Source of the DNA: Hyphomicrobium nitrativorans NL23
GTDB taxonomy: Bacteria; Pseudomonadota; Alphaproteobacteria; Rhizobiales; Hyphomicrobiaceae
DNA: 64,000 nt
Direction: 5' to 3'
Assembly: GCF_000503895.1 (NCBI RefSeq)
Contig: NC_022997.1
Span: 1,694,501 to 1,758,500 of the forward strand
Of the stretch, positions 32,904 through 44,276 are shown in pieces. Made by a program: the position numbers and the translations under genes. The first letter of the stretch is position 1. Each line of letters begins with the position of its first letter. The notes below the pieces were generated by a model, which was not told the DNA's origin, searched no databases, and saw nothing but the letters and a program-made list of their open reading frames with translations.

Positions 32904-33685
32904 CGCTCGTTGTCGCCGCGACCGCGGGGCTCGGCTTGTCCGGTCCTGTGGTTGCGCAGGATGGGTGCACGGTTCCCGCCGATCTGTTGAAGCTTCAGGC
33001 GCCGCTGCCCAAGCTTTCCCGCGCCGTTCTCGCCGAGCAGCCGGTTCGCATCGTCGCGCTGGGATCGTCCAGCACGTCGGGCACGGGCGCGAGCAGCCGC
33101 GACCGGACGTACCCCGCGCGACTCGAAAGAGAGCTGCGCGCGGTCTGGCCCGAGAACGATGTCCACGTGATCAACGCGGGCGTTGGCGGACAGCTCGCGC
33201 GGCATATGCTGGCGCGCATCGATCATGACGTGCTGAAGCATCGGCCGCAGCTCGTGATGTGGCAGACGGGCGTGAACGACGCCGTGCGCGGCGTGCCGCT
33301 CGACCGCTTCAAGACAGAGCTGCGCGAAGGCATCGCGAAGATGCGCGGGGCGGGTGCGGATGTGGCTTTGATCGACCAGCAGTATTACCCCCGCTTCCAG
33401 CGCATCGAGAACGGCCCGGCTTATCTCGCGGCCGTGCGTGAGGTTGCGAAAGAAGCGAATGTGCCCGTCGTGCAGCGCTACCGGATCATGCAGCACCTGA
33501 TCGAGAGCGCGCAGTTCACGGCGGCGACGCTGCTCGCGCCGGATCAGTTCCATCTCAACGATACCTCCTACGGATGCCTCGGGCATTTGCTGGCGCGCTC
33601 GCTGAGGTCGGCAGCTCAGGCGGTGGCGGTCCCGGCGCCGAAGCTTCAGGACGCCGTGAACACCAAGGACGAAGCGCAGATGTGA
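32828..33685 (+). CDS. SGNH/GDSL-type hydrolase, exported
   Basis: 285 residues. Signal-like N-terminus (ARFVALVVAATAGLGLSGPVVA), then block I with the catalytic Ser (VRIVALGSSSTSGTGASS), block II Gly (NAGVGGQ), block III (WQTGVNDAVRG) and a C-terminal D-x-x-H (PDQFHLND). These are the four SGNH blocks, so a periplasmic esterase or acylhydrolase is likely. Its start codon lies 76 bases inside the opgC gene, implying co-translation and possibly a shared role in adding or removing acyl groups on glucans. Confidence 0.82.
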   Translation: MAVVTTQGRPPRTRAGHSRTSARFVALVVAATAGLGLSGPVVAQDGCTVPADLLKLQAPLPKLSRAVLAEQPVRIVALGSSSTSGTGASSRDRTYPARLERELRAVWPENDVHVINAGVGGQLARHMLARIDHDVLKHRPQLVMWQTGVNDAVRGVPLDRFKTELREGIAKMRGAGADVALIDQQYYPRFQRIENGPAYLAAVREVAKEANVPVVQRYRIMQHLIESAQFTAATLLAPDQFHLNDTSYGCLGHLLARSLRSAAQAVAVPAPKLQDAVNTKDEAQM

Positions 33686-33806
33686 GCGGCGGGGGCGGGC
33701 TCTTTGTGGGCCCTCGCCCTTGGCGTCTTGCACGGATGGGCCGAATCGCGTGCAACAGGGGCGGGGCTTCGCCCCTCTCGTGCGCGATGGATGAGCTTGT
33801 CCTCTC

Positions 33807-34313
33807 ATGACGCTTCGCCTTTCCAAGGCTCTGCTGACGTTTTCCGCTGGCGTATTCGCGCTGCTGGTCGGCATCGACAACATCATCGACTACCAGGCGA
33901 ACCTCGTGTTCGTGCAGCATGTGCTGTCGATGGACACAACGTTTCCGGATTCGACGTTGCGCTGGCGGGCGATCACCGCGCCATGGCTGCATCATCTCGC
34001 CTATTGGCTGATTATCGCGGCTGAGATCGGCGCGGGCATTTTGTGCGTTGTCGGCGCGTGGCGGATGTTCTCTGCGCGCGGAGGCGATGCGCAGGTGTTC
34101 GACGCTGCGAAGGGGCTCGCGATCGCCGGGCTGACGCTGGGGTTTCTGCTTTATTTCCTCGGTTTCCTCGTCATCGGCGGCGAGTGGTTCAAGATGTGGC
34201 AATCCCAGACCTGGAATGCGCAGGCGGCCGCGTTTCGCTTCGCCGCGTGCTTCGCGCTCGTGCTGATCTTCGTCGCGATGCGGGACGACGATGCGGCGTC
34301 AGTTCGTCCCTAA
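33807..34313 (+). CDS. DUF2165 family membrane protein
   Basis: 168 residues with four membrane helices. The conserved family pattern is seen in GIDNIIDYQANLVFVQHVLSMDTTFPDS and FLVIGGEWFKMWQSQTWNAQAAAFR. Function unknown. Its last four bases overlap the convergent Cys-rich gene. Confidence 0.88.
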   Translation: MTLRLSKALLTFSAGVFALLVGIDNIIDYQANLVFVQHVLSMDTTFPDSTLRWRAITAPWLHHLAYWLIIAAEIGAGILCVVGAWRMFSARGGDAQVFDAAKGLAIAGLTLGFLLYFLGFLVIGGEWFKMWQSQTWNAQAAAFRFAACFALVLIFVAMRDDDAASVRP

Positions 34314-34810
34314 AGCAGCGGGCTGCAATCGAGCGCGTAGCCCATGGCCGGATCCGTCGGCGTGAACAGTTTCACGCAGTGGTCGTGCTGCTCACCGGGC
34401 GATACGCCCGGCGGGCCGACGCAAAACGAATTCATACGGATGTGGACGTCTTCGGTCGGCATGTCCGCTTCGAGTTCGCACCAGAACTCGTACTGGCCGG
34501 CGTCGCGCGGGCCGCAGGAGGCGGCGCAGCTTTTCAGCGTTGCGCGGCAGGACTGCGTCTCCGACACGCGGGTTCGCGAGCACGCCTGCAGCGCGGTCGA
34601 GAGGCATTTCATTTTTTCGGCGGGGGCCGCGCGGTCGCAGCTCTCGTTCGCGGCGGGCCCGCAGGCGTCGTAGGCGTCGTAGACGGTATCGAGGCAGGTC
34701 TGGGTGGTTTCCTCACACGCGGCGAGGCACATCGTGCGCTCCTCCGCTGCGGCGGGGCTGGCCCACGTAAGCAGTGCGGCGATGAGTGCGAGTGCAGGCG
34801 TGGTCTTCAT
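34310..34810 (-). CDS. Cysteine-rich secreted hypothetical protein
   Basis: 166 residues. Clear signal peptide (TPALALIAALLTWASPAAA) followed by a mature domain with 14 cysteines, many in C-x3-C or C-x5..8-C spacing (MCLAACEETTQTC, SCRATLKSCAASC). Disulfide-bonded periplasmic or secreted protein is likely. No family recognised. The ATG at 34810 gives a good signal peptide; the frame stays open further upstream without one. Confidence 0.72.
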   Translation of the reverse strand: MKTTPALALIAALLTWASPAAAEERTMCLAACEETTQTCLDTVYDAYDACGPAANESCDRAAPAEKMKCLSTALQACSRTRVSETQSCRATLKSCAASCGPRDAGQYEFWCELEADMPTEDVHIRMNSFCVGPPGVSPGEQHDHCVKLFTPTDPAMGYALDCSPLL

Positions 34811-35051
34811 GGGACTGCCTCCGACGCTTTGACGGTCCGAGAGTAACCGACTTCGCGCGCACTTGTGCCGCAGAGCGGTCGGACCATTTCCAAGACCTCG
34901 TGCGTTTACATTCTGGCGAGTGTGCGGAGTGATGGTGTGCTCTACGTTGGCGTGCGCGTTAGCCGTGCTGCGTGCCAAATAGGATACTTGCGAAGGATAC
35001 GCGGAGTGTTGGATTTTACAGGAAATACTGAACGCAATTAGGGGTTAGATC

Positions 35052-36020
35052 ATGAGCTTCGCAGTATTTATATCGTATGGCGGTCCGGATGAGAAATTTG
35101 CTGCGGCTCTTGATGAGTTTCTGCGCGGAAATAATATTGATACCTTCTTTTTTCCTAAATCGGCCCAGCCTGGGGACCGATTGTATCGTGTCATGCGCAA
35201 CGGAATTGAGGAGGCAGATAAGGTTGTATGTGTTTGCTCCAAAACCTCGCTTGGGCGACCCGGCGTTCTTAACGAGATAGATCTTTCTCTTGCCAGGGAG
35301 GCGCGAGAGGGGGCTTCTACTATTCTAATGCCGATTACATTAGACGATTACGTTTTTAGCGACTGGGAGCACGCCAATGCTGCCATTGTCGGGGCTGTAA
35401 GGGATCGAGTGATAGCCGACTTCTCAGGCGTTCGCTGGGAGCAGGAAGGGTTTGAAGAAATGGGGAGACGGCTGATTGATGCAATTCTGAACGACAAGGA
35501 GTATATTGTTTTGGAGGACATGGCGTCCATACAATTTGATGACGATTATGGCCATGTAGCTACCGTTACTGAAAGAAAGAAAATCATTATAAATAGTAGG
35601 AAATTTAGCCGAGTTCGATTCCCTCGCGCTACTTTTGACGGAGTGTTTTCCGTCAAGCACACGGTTCCTCCGGCGTTTGATTTGGGACGGGATCAATCTG
35701 TCAAGGCTCTGGAGGTGATATTCAATGAGGCCCCTGCTGTTGGCTCCGTCGTTCAGGCTGAGGTAGCGTTCAATTGTGTAGGGTCGTTTTCATCGGCAAA
35801 AGAATTCTTTGGCTTGAATGCTCTTCAGACGATTCGGCGCGGCGTCTTTTCTATGACTGTGCCAGCCAAAAGGCGTATTTTGAAATGTGTCGCGACGTTG
35901 ATACATCGGGGTATAGAACGGGATGTGAGTGATAAGCTTTTTGTGGATGATAGACATGTTTCTGTCGAGATTGCTCCAATGCCAGTTGGCAGTCGTCTGG
36001 TGGTAGAATGGTTGTGGTAA
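35052..36020 (+). CDS. TIR-domain protein with unknown C-terminal domain
   Basis: 322 residues. Residues 1-~140 form a TIR domain: AVFISYGGPDEKFAAALDEFL (first strand and helix), PGDRLYRVMRNGIEEADKVVCVCS, and Glu75 in VLNEIDLSLA at the position of the NADase glutamate. The remaining ~170 residues are beta-rich, end in VVEWLW, and match nothing I recognise. Bacterial TIR proteins often cleave NAD+ or make nucleotide signals in phage defence. The gene is clearly AT-richer than its neighbours (sample lines 38% and 52% GC against about 70% in pyrG). It abuts the end of pyrG by four bases, so recent acquisition is likely. It appears alone, without a visible partner gene. Confidence 0.82.
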   Translation: MSFAVFISYGGPDEKFAAALDEFLRGNNIDTFFFPKSAQPGDRLYRVMRNGIEEADKVVCVCSKTSLGRPGVLNEIDLSLAREAREGASTILMPITLDDYVFSDWEHANAAIVGAVRDRVIADFSGVRWEQEGFEEMGRRLIDAILNDKEYIVLEDMASIQFDDDYGHVATVTERKKIIINSRKFSRVRFPRATFDGVFSVKHTVPPAFDLGRDQSVKALEVIFNEAPAVGSVVQAEVAFNCVGSFSSAKEFFGLNALQTIRRGVFSMTVPAKRRILKCVATLIHRGIERDVSDKLFVDDRHVSVEIAPMPVGSRLVVEWLW

Positions 36021-36024
36021 TGGT

Positions 36025-37704
<1,680 letters not shown>

Positions 37705-37763
37705 TCATCCACCGTGCTTCGTCAGGTTCGGTGAACGGAAGGTGGAGATGGGGGCGTGCGGGC

Positions 37764-38300
37764 TCAGCCAGGGCAGGCGAAGGGGGCGGTTTCGGACGGG
37801 GCTTCGGGCAGGTCCAGCTCGGCGCGGAGCTGGTCGAAGGCGCGGCGGGATTCGAGGTAGGTCGCGTCGGGAGGCGTCGGCGCGTAGGCGACGTCGGCCG
37901 TCAGCACACGGTAGTTCAACTCGCCGTGGCCGCCGCCGCGGTAGGTGGAGCGCTTGGGCGTGCAGCGCGTCGTATGCTGGAGATTGTCGAGCTTGAAATA
38001 GCGGAGACGGTTGTCGCGCCCGATTTCGGCGGCGCGGGTGGCGGCAATTTTTTCGAGGCGCGCTTGGGAGGCGTTGGCCGAGCCTGTGACCTCGATGCGG
38101 TACTGGTTCGGGGCGAGCTGGCTTTCCCGGAAGCCTGCGGGGGCGATGGCGTTCGAGTGCTGGTAGGGGACGGAGGCCGGCAGGCCGAGGCTGCCGACGG
38201 CGCCGATGCCGTCGTTTCCGGCGGAGCAGGCTGCGAGGAGGAGGGTGCTCACCGCGTGGGCAAGCGCCAGGGCCTTCCGTCGCCAATATGATGGCTGCAT
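37764..38300 (-). CDS. Putative lipoprotein, hypothetical
   Basis: 178 residues. The N-terminus has basic residues, a hydrophobic stretch and a lipobox LLAAC (AVSTLLLAACSAGND), giving a predicted lipidated Cys at about residue 25. The mature part includes a conserved-looking YRIEVTGSANASQARLEKIAATRAAEIG segment, with helix-strand pattern. This occurs in lipoproteins of unknown function next to secG/pyrG in related bacteria. The start at 38300 is preferred to 38348. Confidence 0.7.
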   Translation of the reverse strand: MQPSYWRRKALALAHAVSTLLLAACSAGNDGIGAVGSLGLPASVPYQHSNAIAPAGFRESQLAPNQYRIEVTGSANASQARLEKIAATRAAEIGRDNRLRYFKLDNLQHTTRCTPKRSTYRGGGHGELNYRVLTADVAYAPTPPDATYLESRRAFDQLRAELDLPEAPSETAPFACPG

Positions 38301-38405
38301 GTGCCGTCGCGCCCCCCGGTGAACCTGCGACAGGCTAGCAACAGCCAAGGAGAGTGGCCAGTTGCGTGCTGGCCACTCCGCAGAATTTCGTGCGCGAAAA
38401 GCTGC

Positions 38406-38762
38406 TTACTGCAGGCGGTCCAGGATGCCGCCACGGGGGGCTTCAGCCGGCGCGGAGGCGGGCGCGTCAGACGACGGGGCGGCGGGAGCGGTCGCGGCCG
38501 GTCTGTCGAAGGCCGAGCCCGAGGGACCGGCGCGCTGCTGGGACATGAAGGTCAGCAGGATGCTGGTGACGAAGAAGCAGAGCGCGAGGATCGCCGTCGT
38601 CCGCGTGAGCAGGTTGGCCGTGCCACGGCCGGTGAGGAAGCCGCCGCCACCGCCGCCACCGCCGCCGATCCCGAGCGCGCCGCCTTCGGAACGCTGCCAG
38701 AGGATGACGGCCACGAGTGCGGCTGCAACCATGATGTGGATGACGAGAACAACTGTTGTCAT
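38406..38762 (-). CDS. secG: Preprotein translocase subunit SecG
   Basis: 118 residues. Two membrane helices (VVLVIHIMVAAALVAVIL and TAILALCFFVTSILLTFM) flank the SecG loop with a Gly run (ALGIGGGGGGGGGFLTGRG). The C-terminal third is an Ala/Pro-rich tail typical of alphaproteobacterial SecG. Works with SecYE in export across the inner membrane. Order tpiA - hypothetical - secG - lipoprotein - pyrG on one strand. Confidence 0.93.
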   Translation of the reverse strand: MTTVVLVIHIMVAAALVAVILWQRSEGGALGIGGGGGGGGGFLTGRGTANLLTRTTAILALCFFVTSILLTFMSQQRAGPSGSAFDRPAATAPAAPSSDAPASAPAEAPRGGILDRLQ

Positions 38763-38867
38763 GACGCTCAGAAGCTCCAGGCCCGGCTAGGGGCGAATGG
38801 GGGGAGTTGGGGAGGGCTTCTACACCACCTCGCGCGCGAGGGCTAGATAGGGAGATTGCGGGTGTGG

Positions 38868-39287
38868 CTACTTCTTTTTCGCGTTCTTGGTCTTCGCATT
38901 CTGGCGCGGGGCGGCCTCGCTCTTCTTGATCGGGAGCGGAATCCGGCTGAAACCCTTGCCTGCCGGACTTGCTTTCGCGGTGGCCTCGGGCGGCGGCTCT
39001 CTCAGTTGGGGAGAGGCGGTGACCATTTGGCCGCAGCGGAAGGAGAGCTTCTCCTCCACGGCGATGAGGCGGGCAATCTTGTCAAGCCGGTCGGTCTTGA
39101 GATTGGTTTTGGCCCATTCGGGGCCTTTGGCCATGTCTCTCTTGGCGCCGCCTGCGAGCAGCGTTTCGTGCTCCGATTTCAGGGTTTTGCATTCGGCCGG
39201 ATCGAGCGGGGCGGCGCTGGCCGAGGCGGCCGCGAGCAGCAGGGCTGTAACGAGAGCCGTGACGTGACGGGGCGCCGACAGTCGCAT
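38868..39287 (-). CDS. Exported hypothetical protein
   Basis: 139 residues. Signal peptide ending near ASASA, two Cys (AECKTLKSEHETLL and LSFRCGQMV) that could form a disulfide, and a basic Lys/Ala-rich C-terminus ending in KKK. No characterised family recognised; proteins of this kind sit between tpiA and secG in some relatives. GGGAGAG precedes the ATG at 39287. Confidence 0.65.
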   Translation of the reverse strand: MRLSAPRHVTALVTALLLAAASASAAPLDPAECKTLKSEHETLLAGGAKRDMAKGPEWAKTNLKTDRLDKIARLIAVEEKLSFRCGQMVTASPQLREPPPEATAKASPAGKGFSRIPLPIKKSEAAPRQNAKTKNAKKK

Positions 39288-39403
39288 TGCTCTCCCTTTC
39301 TCCGCCCCTGTGCGTCGCATTCTCATGCCTTCATCGCGCCAGCGCCGCTCGGCTGCAATACGGGGTGAACTACTTAGTCACGGTTTGTCACGCTTTCCTG
39401 GCG

Positions 39404-40168
<765 letters not shown>

Positions 40169-40423
40169 TCGTCGTGCTCGCTCCTCGTCTGGGGTCTCGG
40201 CCGGGTCTCTTGCGAGCCCGCGCTGGGACCATATCCCTGGGGTCTGGCGGGCATTTAGCCCGGCCCGCAGCCCGGCCTTGCAATCGGGCCCGTGCTGCGC
40301 TTCATATCAGGCCCGTGCGTCCCGTCACATGGACGGGATGAGACTTTTCTGCAAGCCGCGGCGGCGGAGCCCGAATCCGAGCGCTCTCCCCGTGTGCCGT
40401 ATCTGATAGGAAGATCAATTCCG

Positions 40424-42325
40424 ATGCTCGACGCCCTGCAACGCGGCGCCCAGACTTGGCCGGCCAAGATCCTGTTCGCCGTCCTCATCATCAGTTTCGG
40501 CGTTTTTTGGAACGTCGCCGATGTGTTCCAGGGAGCGGGACGCGGTTCCGTCGCCAAAGTCGGCGAGACCGAAATTGCGGTGCCGGAATTCCAGCGCGCG
40601 TTCCAGAGCCAACTGCGCTCCATGCAACTCGAAGACGGTGGCCGGCTAACCGCGGAGCAGGGCCTGATGCTTGGGCTCGACCGCCAAGCGCTCGACACGC
40701 TCATCGCGCAGACGGCCGTGCGCACTCATGCCGATCGGCTGGGTCTTGCGCTTTCGGACGAGGTCATTGTGGAAGGCGTTCGGGCGGATCCCGATTTCGC
40801 CGGACCGGACGGCAGCTTCTCGCGGCAGGGCTTCGACGCGCTGCTGCGCCAGATGGGGCTGAACGAGCAGGGCTTCATCGCGCTTCGCCGTGACGACGAG
40901 CTGCGCCGGATCATCTCTGACGTGCTGCTCGGCTCGACCGCAGTGCCGAAGCCGATGATCAACGATCTGCACGCGTGGCGCGAGGAGACGCGCACGCTCG
41001 ATCACGTCCGCGTCGATCCCAGCAAGGTGACGGTGGCGGAGCCGGACGAAGCCGCGCTCAAGACGACGTACGAGCAGCGCGCGGCCGAATTCATGACGCC
41101 CGAATATCGCAACGTGGCGCTGCTTCTGCTCTCGGCCAACGAGCTCAAGGGCGGGATCGAGATCTCGGATGCCGAACTCGAGTCCTATTACAAGGATCAT
41201 AAGGCGTCGTACGACCGGCCCGAACGCCGCCGCATCCAGCAGATTGCCTTCCCGGACAAGGCGACGGCTGCGAAGGCGCGCGAAGAGCTCGTCGCTGGGA
41301 CGAAGAATTTCATCGACGTGGCCAAAGAGCAGGGCGCGACCGAGAACGACATCAACCTGGGTCTGCTTTCGCGCGACCAGATGCTCGATCCCATCATCGC
41401 GGACGCGGCCTTCAAGCTCGAACGCGACGCCATCTCCGAGCCCGTGGAAGGCCGTTTTGCGACCGTGCTGGTGCGCGTGAACGAAATCTCCGAGGGCAAG
41501 GAAAGCACGTTCGCCGAGGTGAAGGACCAAGCGCGCGACCGGATGGCGGGCGAGCAGGCGCAGAGCAAGATCCAGGAGCACTTCGATCTTGTGGAAGAGG
41601 GTCGCAATGCCGGCAAGACGCTTGAGGAGATCGGCGAAGAACTGAAGCTGCGCTATATCGCAGCCGACGCCGTCACCGCCGACAACCTGAACGCCGATGG
41701 CAAGCCCGCAATCGACATTCCGGACGCCGCGACCGCGTTGCGCGCGATGTTTGCGGCGACGCCGGGTATGGATACCGAGCCGGTGGAGATGCCGGGCGGC
41801 GCCTTTGCCTGGTACGACGTGCTTTCCGTGACGGACCGCAAGCAGCGGCCGTTCGACGAGGTGCGCGACGACGTCAAGACGGCGCACATCGCCGCCGAGA
41901 AGCGCCGTCTGCTCGACGAACTGGCCGGCAAACTCGTCGACAGGCTGAAAGCGGGCGAGGCGTTCGCCAAGGTTGCGGCAGATGCGGGCGGCAACGCCGA
42001 GCATGCGGAAGCGGTCAAGCGGAACCATTCGCCGCCCGGGCTGACGACGGATGCCGTGCGGCTTGCGTTCTCGCTGGCCAAGGGCGGCGCAGGATTTTCC
42101 GAGAGCAGCGATCGAGAGAGCCGGGTCGTGTTCCAGGTGCGGGAGATCACGCCGGCAGCGGCGCCCACCGAGGAAGAAACGAACAGGATCACCGCGGAGT
42201 TGGCGCGCGATCTCGCGAACGACGATGTCCTCGCTTACATCTCGGCTCTCCGGTCCGATCTCAGCGTTTCGATCAACGAGACGGAGCTTGCGCGCGCGAC
42301 CGGCGCGAGCGAGACCGACCAGTAA
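40424..42325 (+). CDS. ppiD: Periplasmic folding chaperone PpiD-like (SurA N-terminal / rotamase)
   Basis: 633 residues. One N-terminal membrane anchor (ILFAVLIISFGVFW), SurA-type chaperone region with VPEFQRAFQSQLRSMQ..., a parvulin-like rotamase core around residues 250-360 (DKATAAKAREELVAGTKNFIDVAKEQG...), and a C-terminal helical region. Assists folding of exported proteins at the periplasmic face of the inner membrane. The start at 40424 gives the membrane anchor near the N-terminus; 40292 would add 44 residues upstream. trpE follows 15 bases later, a pairing common in alphaproteobacteria. Confidence 0.88.
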   Translation: MLDALQRGAQTWPAKILFAVLIISFGVFWNVADVFQGAGRGSVAKVGETEIAVPEFQRAFQSQLRSMQLEDGGRLTAEQGLMLGLDRQALDTLIAQTAVRTHADRLGLALSDEVIVEGVRADPDFAGPDGSFSRQGFDALLRQMGLNEQGFIALRRDDELRRIISDVLLGSTAVPKPMINDLHAWREETRTLDHVRVDPSKVTVAEPDEAALKTTYEQRAAEFMTPEYRNVALLLLSANELKGGIEISDAELESYYKDHKASYDRPERRRIQQIAFPDKATAAKAREELVAGTKNFIDVAKEQGATENDINLGLLSRDQMLDPIIADAAFKLERDAISEPVEGRFATVLVRVNEISEGKESTFAEVKDQARDRMAGEQAQSKIQEHFDLVEEGRNAGKTLEEIGEELKLRYIAADAVTADNLNADGKPAIDIPDAATALRAMFAATPGMDTEPVEMPGGAFAWYDVLSVTDRKQRPFDEVRDDVKTAHIAAEKRRLLDELAGKLVDRLKAGEAFAKVAADAGGNAEHAEAVKRNHSPPGLTTDAVRLAFSLAKGGAGFSESSDRESRVVFQVREITPAAAPTEEETNRITAELARDLANDDVLAYISALRSDLSVSINETELARATGASETDQ

Positions 42326-42340
42326 AGGGAGTGCGGTCTC

Positions 42341-43894
42341 TTGAGCACGCTTTCTGAGAGAGCCCACGGCCTCTCGGCGTTGCCATCCTTCGACTCGTTC
42401 GCCCGGCGCTATGAGGCCGGCACGGTGCAGGTGGTTTGGACACGCCTCGTCGCCGACCTCGAAACGCCGGTCTCCGTCTATCTCAAGCTCGCGAGCGAGC
42501 GGCGTTTCTCGTTTCTGCTCGAATCCGTCGAGGGCGGCGCCTCGCGCGGGCGCTATTCGGTGATCGGGCTTCTACCGGATCTCGTCTGGCGCGCGAACGG
42601 CAATGAGGCGGAGATCAACCTCTCGCCGCAGAAAAAGCCGGACGCGTTCCGTGCCGATGGGCGGCCCACGCTCGAGTCTCTGCGCGCACTCCTCAAGGAC
42701 TCGCGGCTCGATCTGCCGGAGGAGCTTCCGCCGATGGCGGCGGGCGTGTTCGGCTATATGGGCTACGACACGGTGCGGCTGATCGAGACGCTTCCGGCAG
42801 ACCAGCCCGACGAGCTTGGCGTGCCGGATGCCATCCTGATGCGCCCGACCGTGATCGTGATCTTCGATTCCGTGAAGGATGAGATCAGCCTCGTCACGCC
42901 CGTGCGGCCCGACGGCAAGACGAGTGCAGAGAAAGCGTACAAGGCGGCGCTGAAGCGGCTGAAGACCGCCGTTGCCGCGCTCGACGCGCCGTTGCCGCAT
43001 GGCGGGGTTTTGTCTGCGAAGAAGCTCGTGCAGCCTGCGCCGCGTTCGAATACGACGCCGCGCGCCTACAAGAGCATGGTGGAGAAGGCGAAGGAGTACA
43101 TCCGCGCGGGCGACATCTTCCAGGTGGTGCTGTCGCAGCGGTTCTCGATGCCGTTCGCGTTGCCGTCGTTTGCTCTCTATCGCGCGCTTCGGCGCACGAA
43201 CCCGTCGCCGTTTCTGTTTCACCTCGATCTCGGAGGCTTCGCGCTCGTCGGGTCGAGTCCCGAGATCCTCGTGCGCTTGCGCGACGGCGAGGTGACGATC
43301 CGGCCGATTGCGGGCACGGCGCCGCGCGGTGCGACGGAGGCGGAAGACAAAGCGTTTGCCGATGCGCTGATCCGCGATCCGAAGGAGCGCAGCGAACACC
43401 TGATGTTGCTCGATCTCGGGCGCAACGACGTCGGGCGCGTGGCGGAGGTCGGCACGGTGGACGTGACGGCGCAGTTCGTCATCGAGCGCTACAGCCACGT
43501 GATGCACATCGTCTCGAACGTGATCGGCAAGCTCTCGAAGAAGCACGACGCCATCGATGCGCTGATGGCGGGGTTTCCGGCGGGCACCGTGTCGGGCGCG
43601 CCGAAGGTGCGATCGATGGAGATCATCGACGAACTGGAGAAGTCGAAGCGCGGACCTTACGCGGGCTGCGTCGGCTACTTCACGGCGGACGGCGAGATGG
43701 ACACGTGCATCGTGCTGCGCACGGGGCTGGTCAAGGATGGGATGCTGCACGTGCAGGCGGGCGCGGGCATCGTCTATGATAGCGTGCCGGAAAAAGAGCA
43801 GCAGGAGTGCATCAACAAATCCATGGCCGTTGTGCGCGCGGCCGAGGAGGCGGTGCGGTTCGCGGCGAAGGGCGGCGGCAAGGCGAAGCGCTGA
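42341..43894 (+). CDS. trpE: Anthranilate synthase component I
   Basis: 517 residues. Makes anthranilate from chorismate with the glutaminase subunit TrpG. Signatures: VSVYLKLASERRFSFLLESVEGG near the start (tryptophan feedback region), VVLSQRF, NPSPFLFHL, RPIAGTAPRG, HLMLLDLGRNDVGRVA and AGFPAGTVSGAPKVR. The start is a TTG with AAAGGGA further upstream. No trpG is adjacent; the next gene is on the other strand. Confidence 0.96.
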   Translation: MSTLSERAHGLSALPSFDSFARRYEAGTVQVVWTRLVADLETPVSVYLKLASERRFSFLLESVEGGASRGRYSVIGLLPDLVWRANGNEAEINLSPQKKPDAFRADGRPTLESLRALLKDSRLDLPEELPPMAAGVFGYMGYDTVRLIETLPADQPDELGVPDAILMRPTVIVIFDSVKDEISLVTPVRPDGKTSAEKAYKAALKRLKTAVAALDAPLPHGGVLSAKKLVQPAPRSNTTPRAYKSMVEKAKEYIRAGDIFQVVLSQRFSMPFALPSFALYRALRRTNPSPFLFHLDLGGFALVGSSPEILVRLRDGEVTIRPIAGTAPRGATEAEDKAFADALIRDPKERSEHLMLLDLGRNDVGRVAEVGTVDVTAQFVIERYSHVMHIVSNVIGKLSKKHDAIDALMAGFPAGTVSGAPKVRSMEIIDELEKSKRGPYAGCVGYFTADGEMDTCIVLRTGLVKDGMLHVQAGAGIVYDSVPEKEQQECINKSMAVVRAAEEAVRFAAKGGGKAKR

Positions 43895-43911
43895 GGCGCG
43901 CCGTCTGGCGT

Positions 43912-44211
43912 TCAAACGGTCGGGAAGTATCCGGGCATGGCTTGCTCGAACTCAGGAAAATAGTCTGATATCTGCTCGATCTGGAATTTCGACAAGATCG
44001 AGCCTTTCGGCTCGCGGTCCAGCAGGAAGAGGAACGCGGCCTCGACGCACGTCTCGGGTGCGAATTTTTCGCCGCTCAGACGGCGGTAGGTCTCGTGCCG
44101 AAGCGTCACGTCATGGTGGCTTTTGCCGTCGGGATCGCGCACCTCGACCAGGAATTTGAAGGGATCGTCCGCTCCTGTGCGCAGGACGAGAATTTTTGCC
44201 GGATTGGCCAT
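43912..44211 (-). CDS. Conserved small hypothetical protein
   Basis: 99 residues. A beta-strand start (KILVLRTGADDPFKFLVEVRD), HHDVTLRHETYRRLSGEKF, and an acidic/aromatic C-terminus (ISDYFPEFEQAMPGYFP). Small, soluble, no known domain recognised. It converges with trpE 17 bases away. Confidence 0.65.
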   Translation of the reverse strand: MANPAKILVLRTGADDPFKFLVEVRDPDGKSHHDVTLRHETYRRLSGEKFAPETCVEAAFLFLLDREPKGSILSKFQIEQISDYFPEFEQAMPGYFPTV

Positions 44212-44276
44212 GGCGTTCTCACCTCATGACGTGGTGAGTTGGAAACGCGCCACCGTCTCGCGGGTTTCCGGTGGGG

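Noticed and set aside
34811-36024. Insertion sequence or att repeats around the AT-rich TIR gene
   Set aside because: No transposase, no terminal inverted repeats and no direct repeats were seen at the gene borders.
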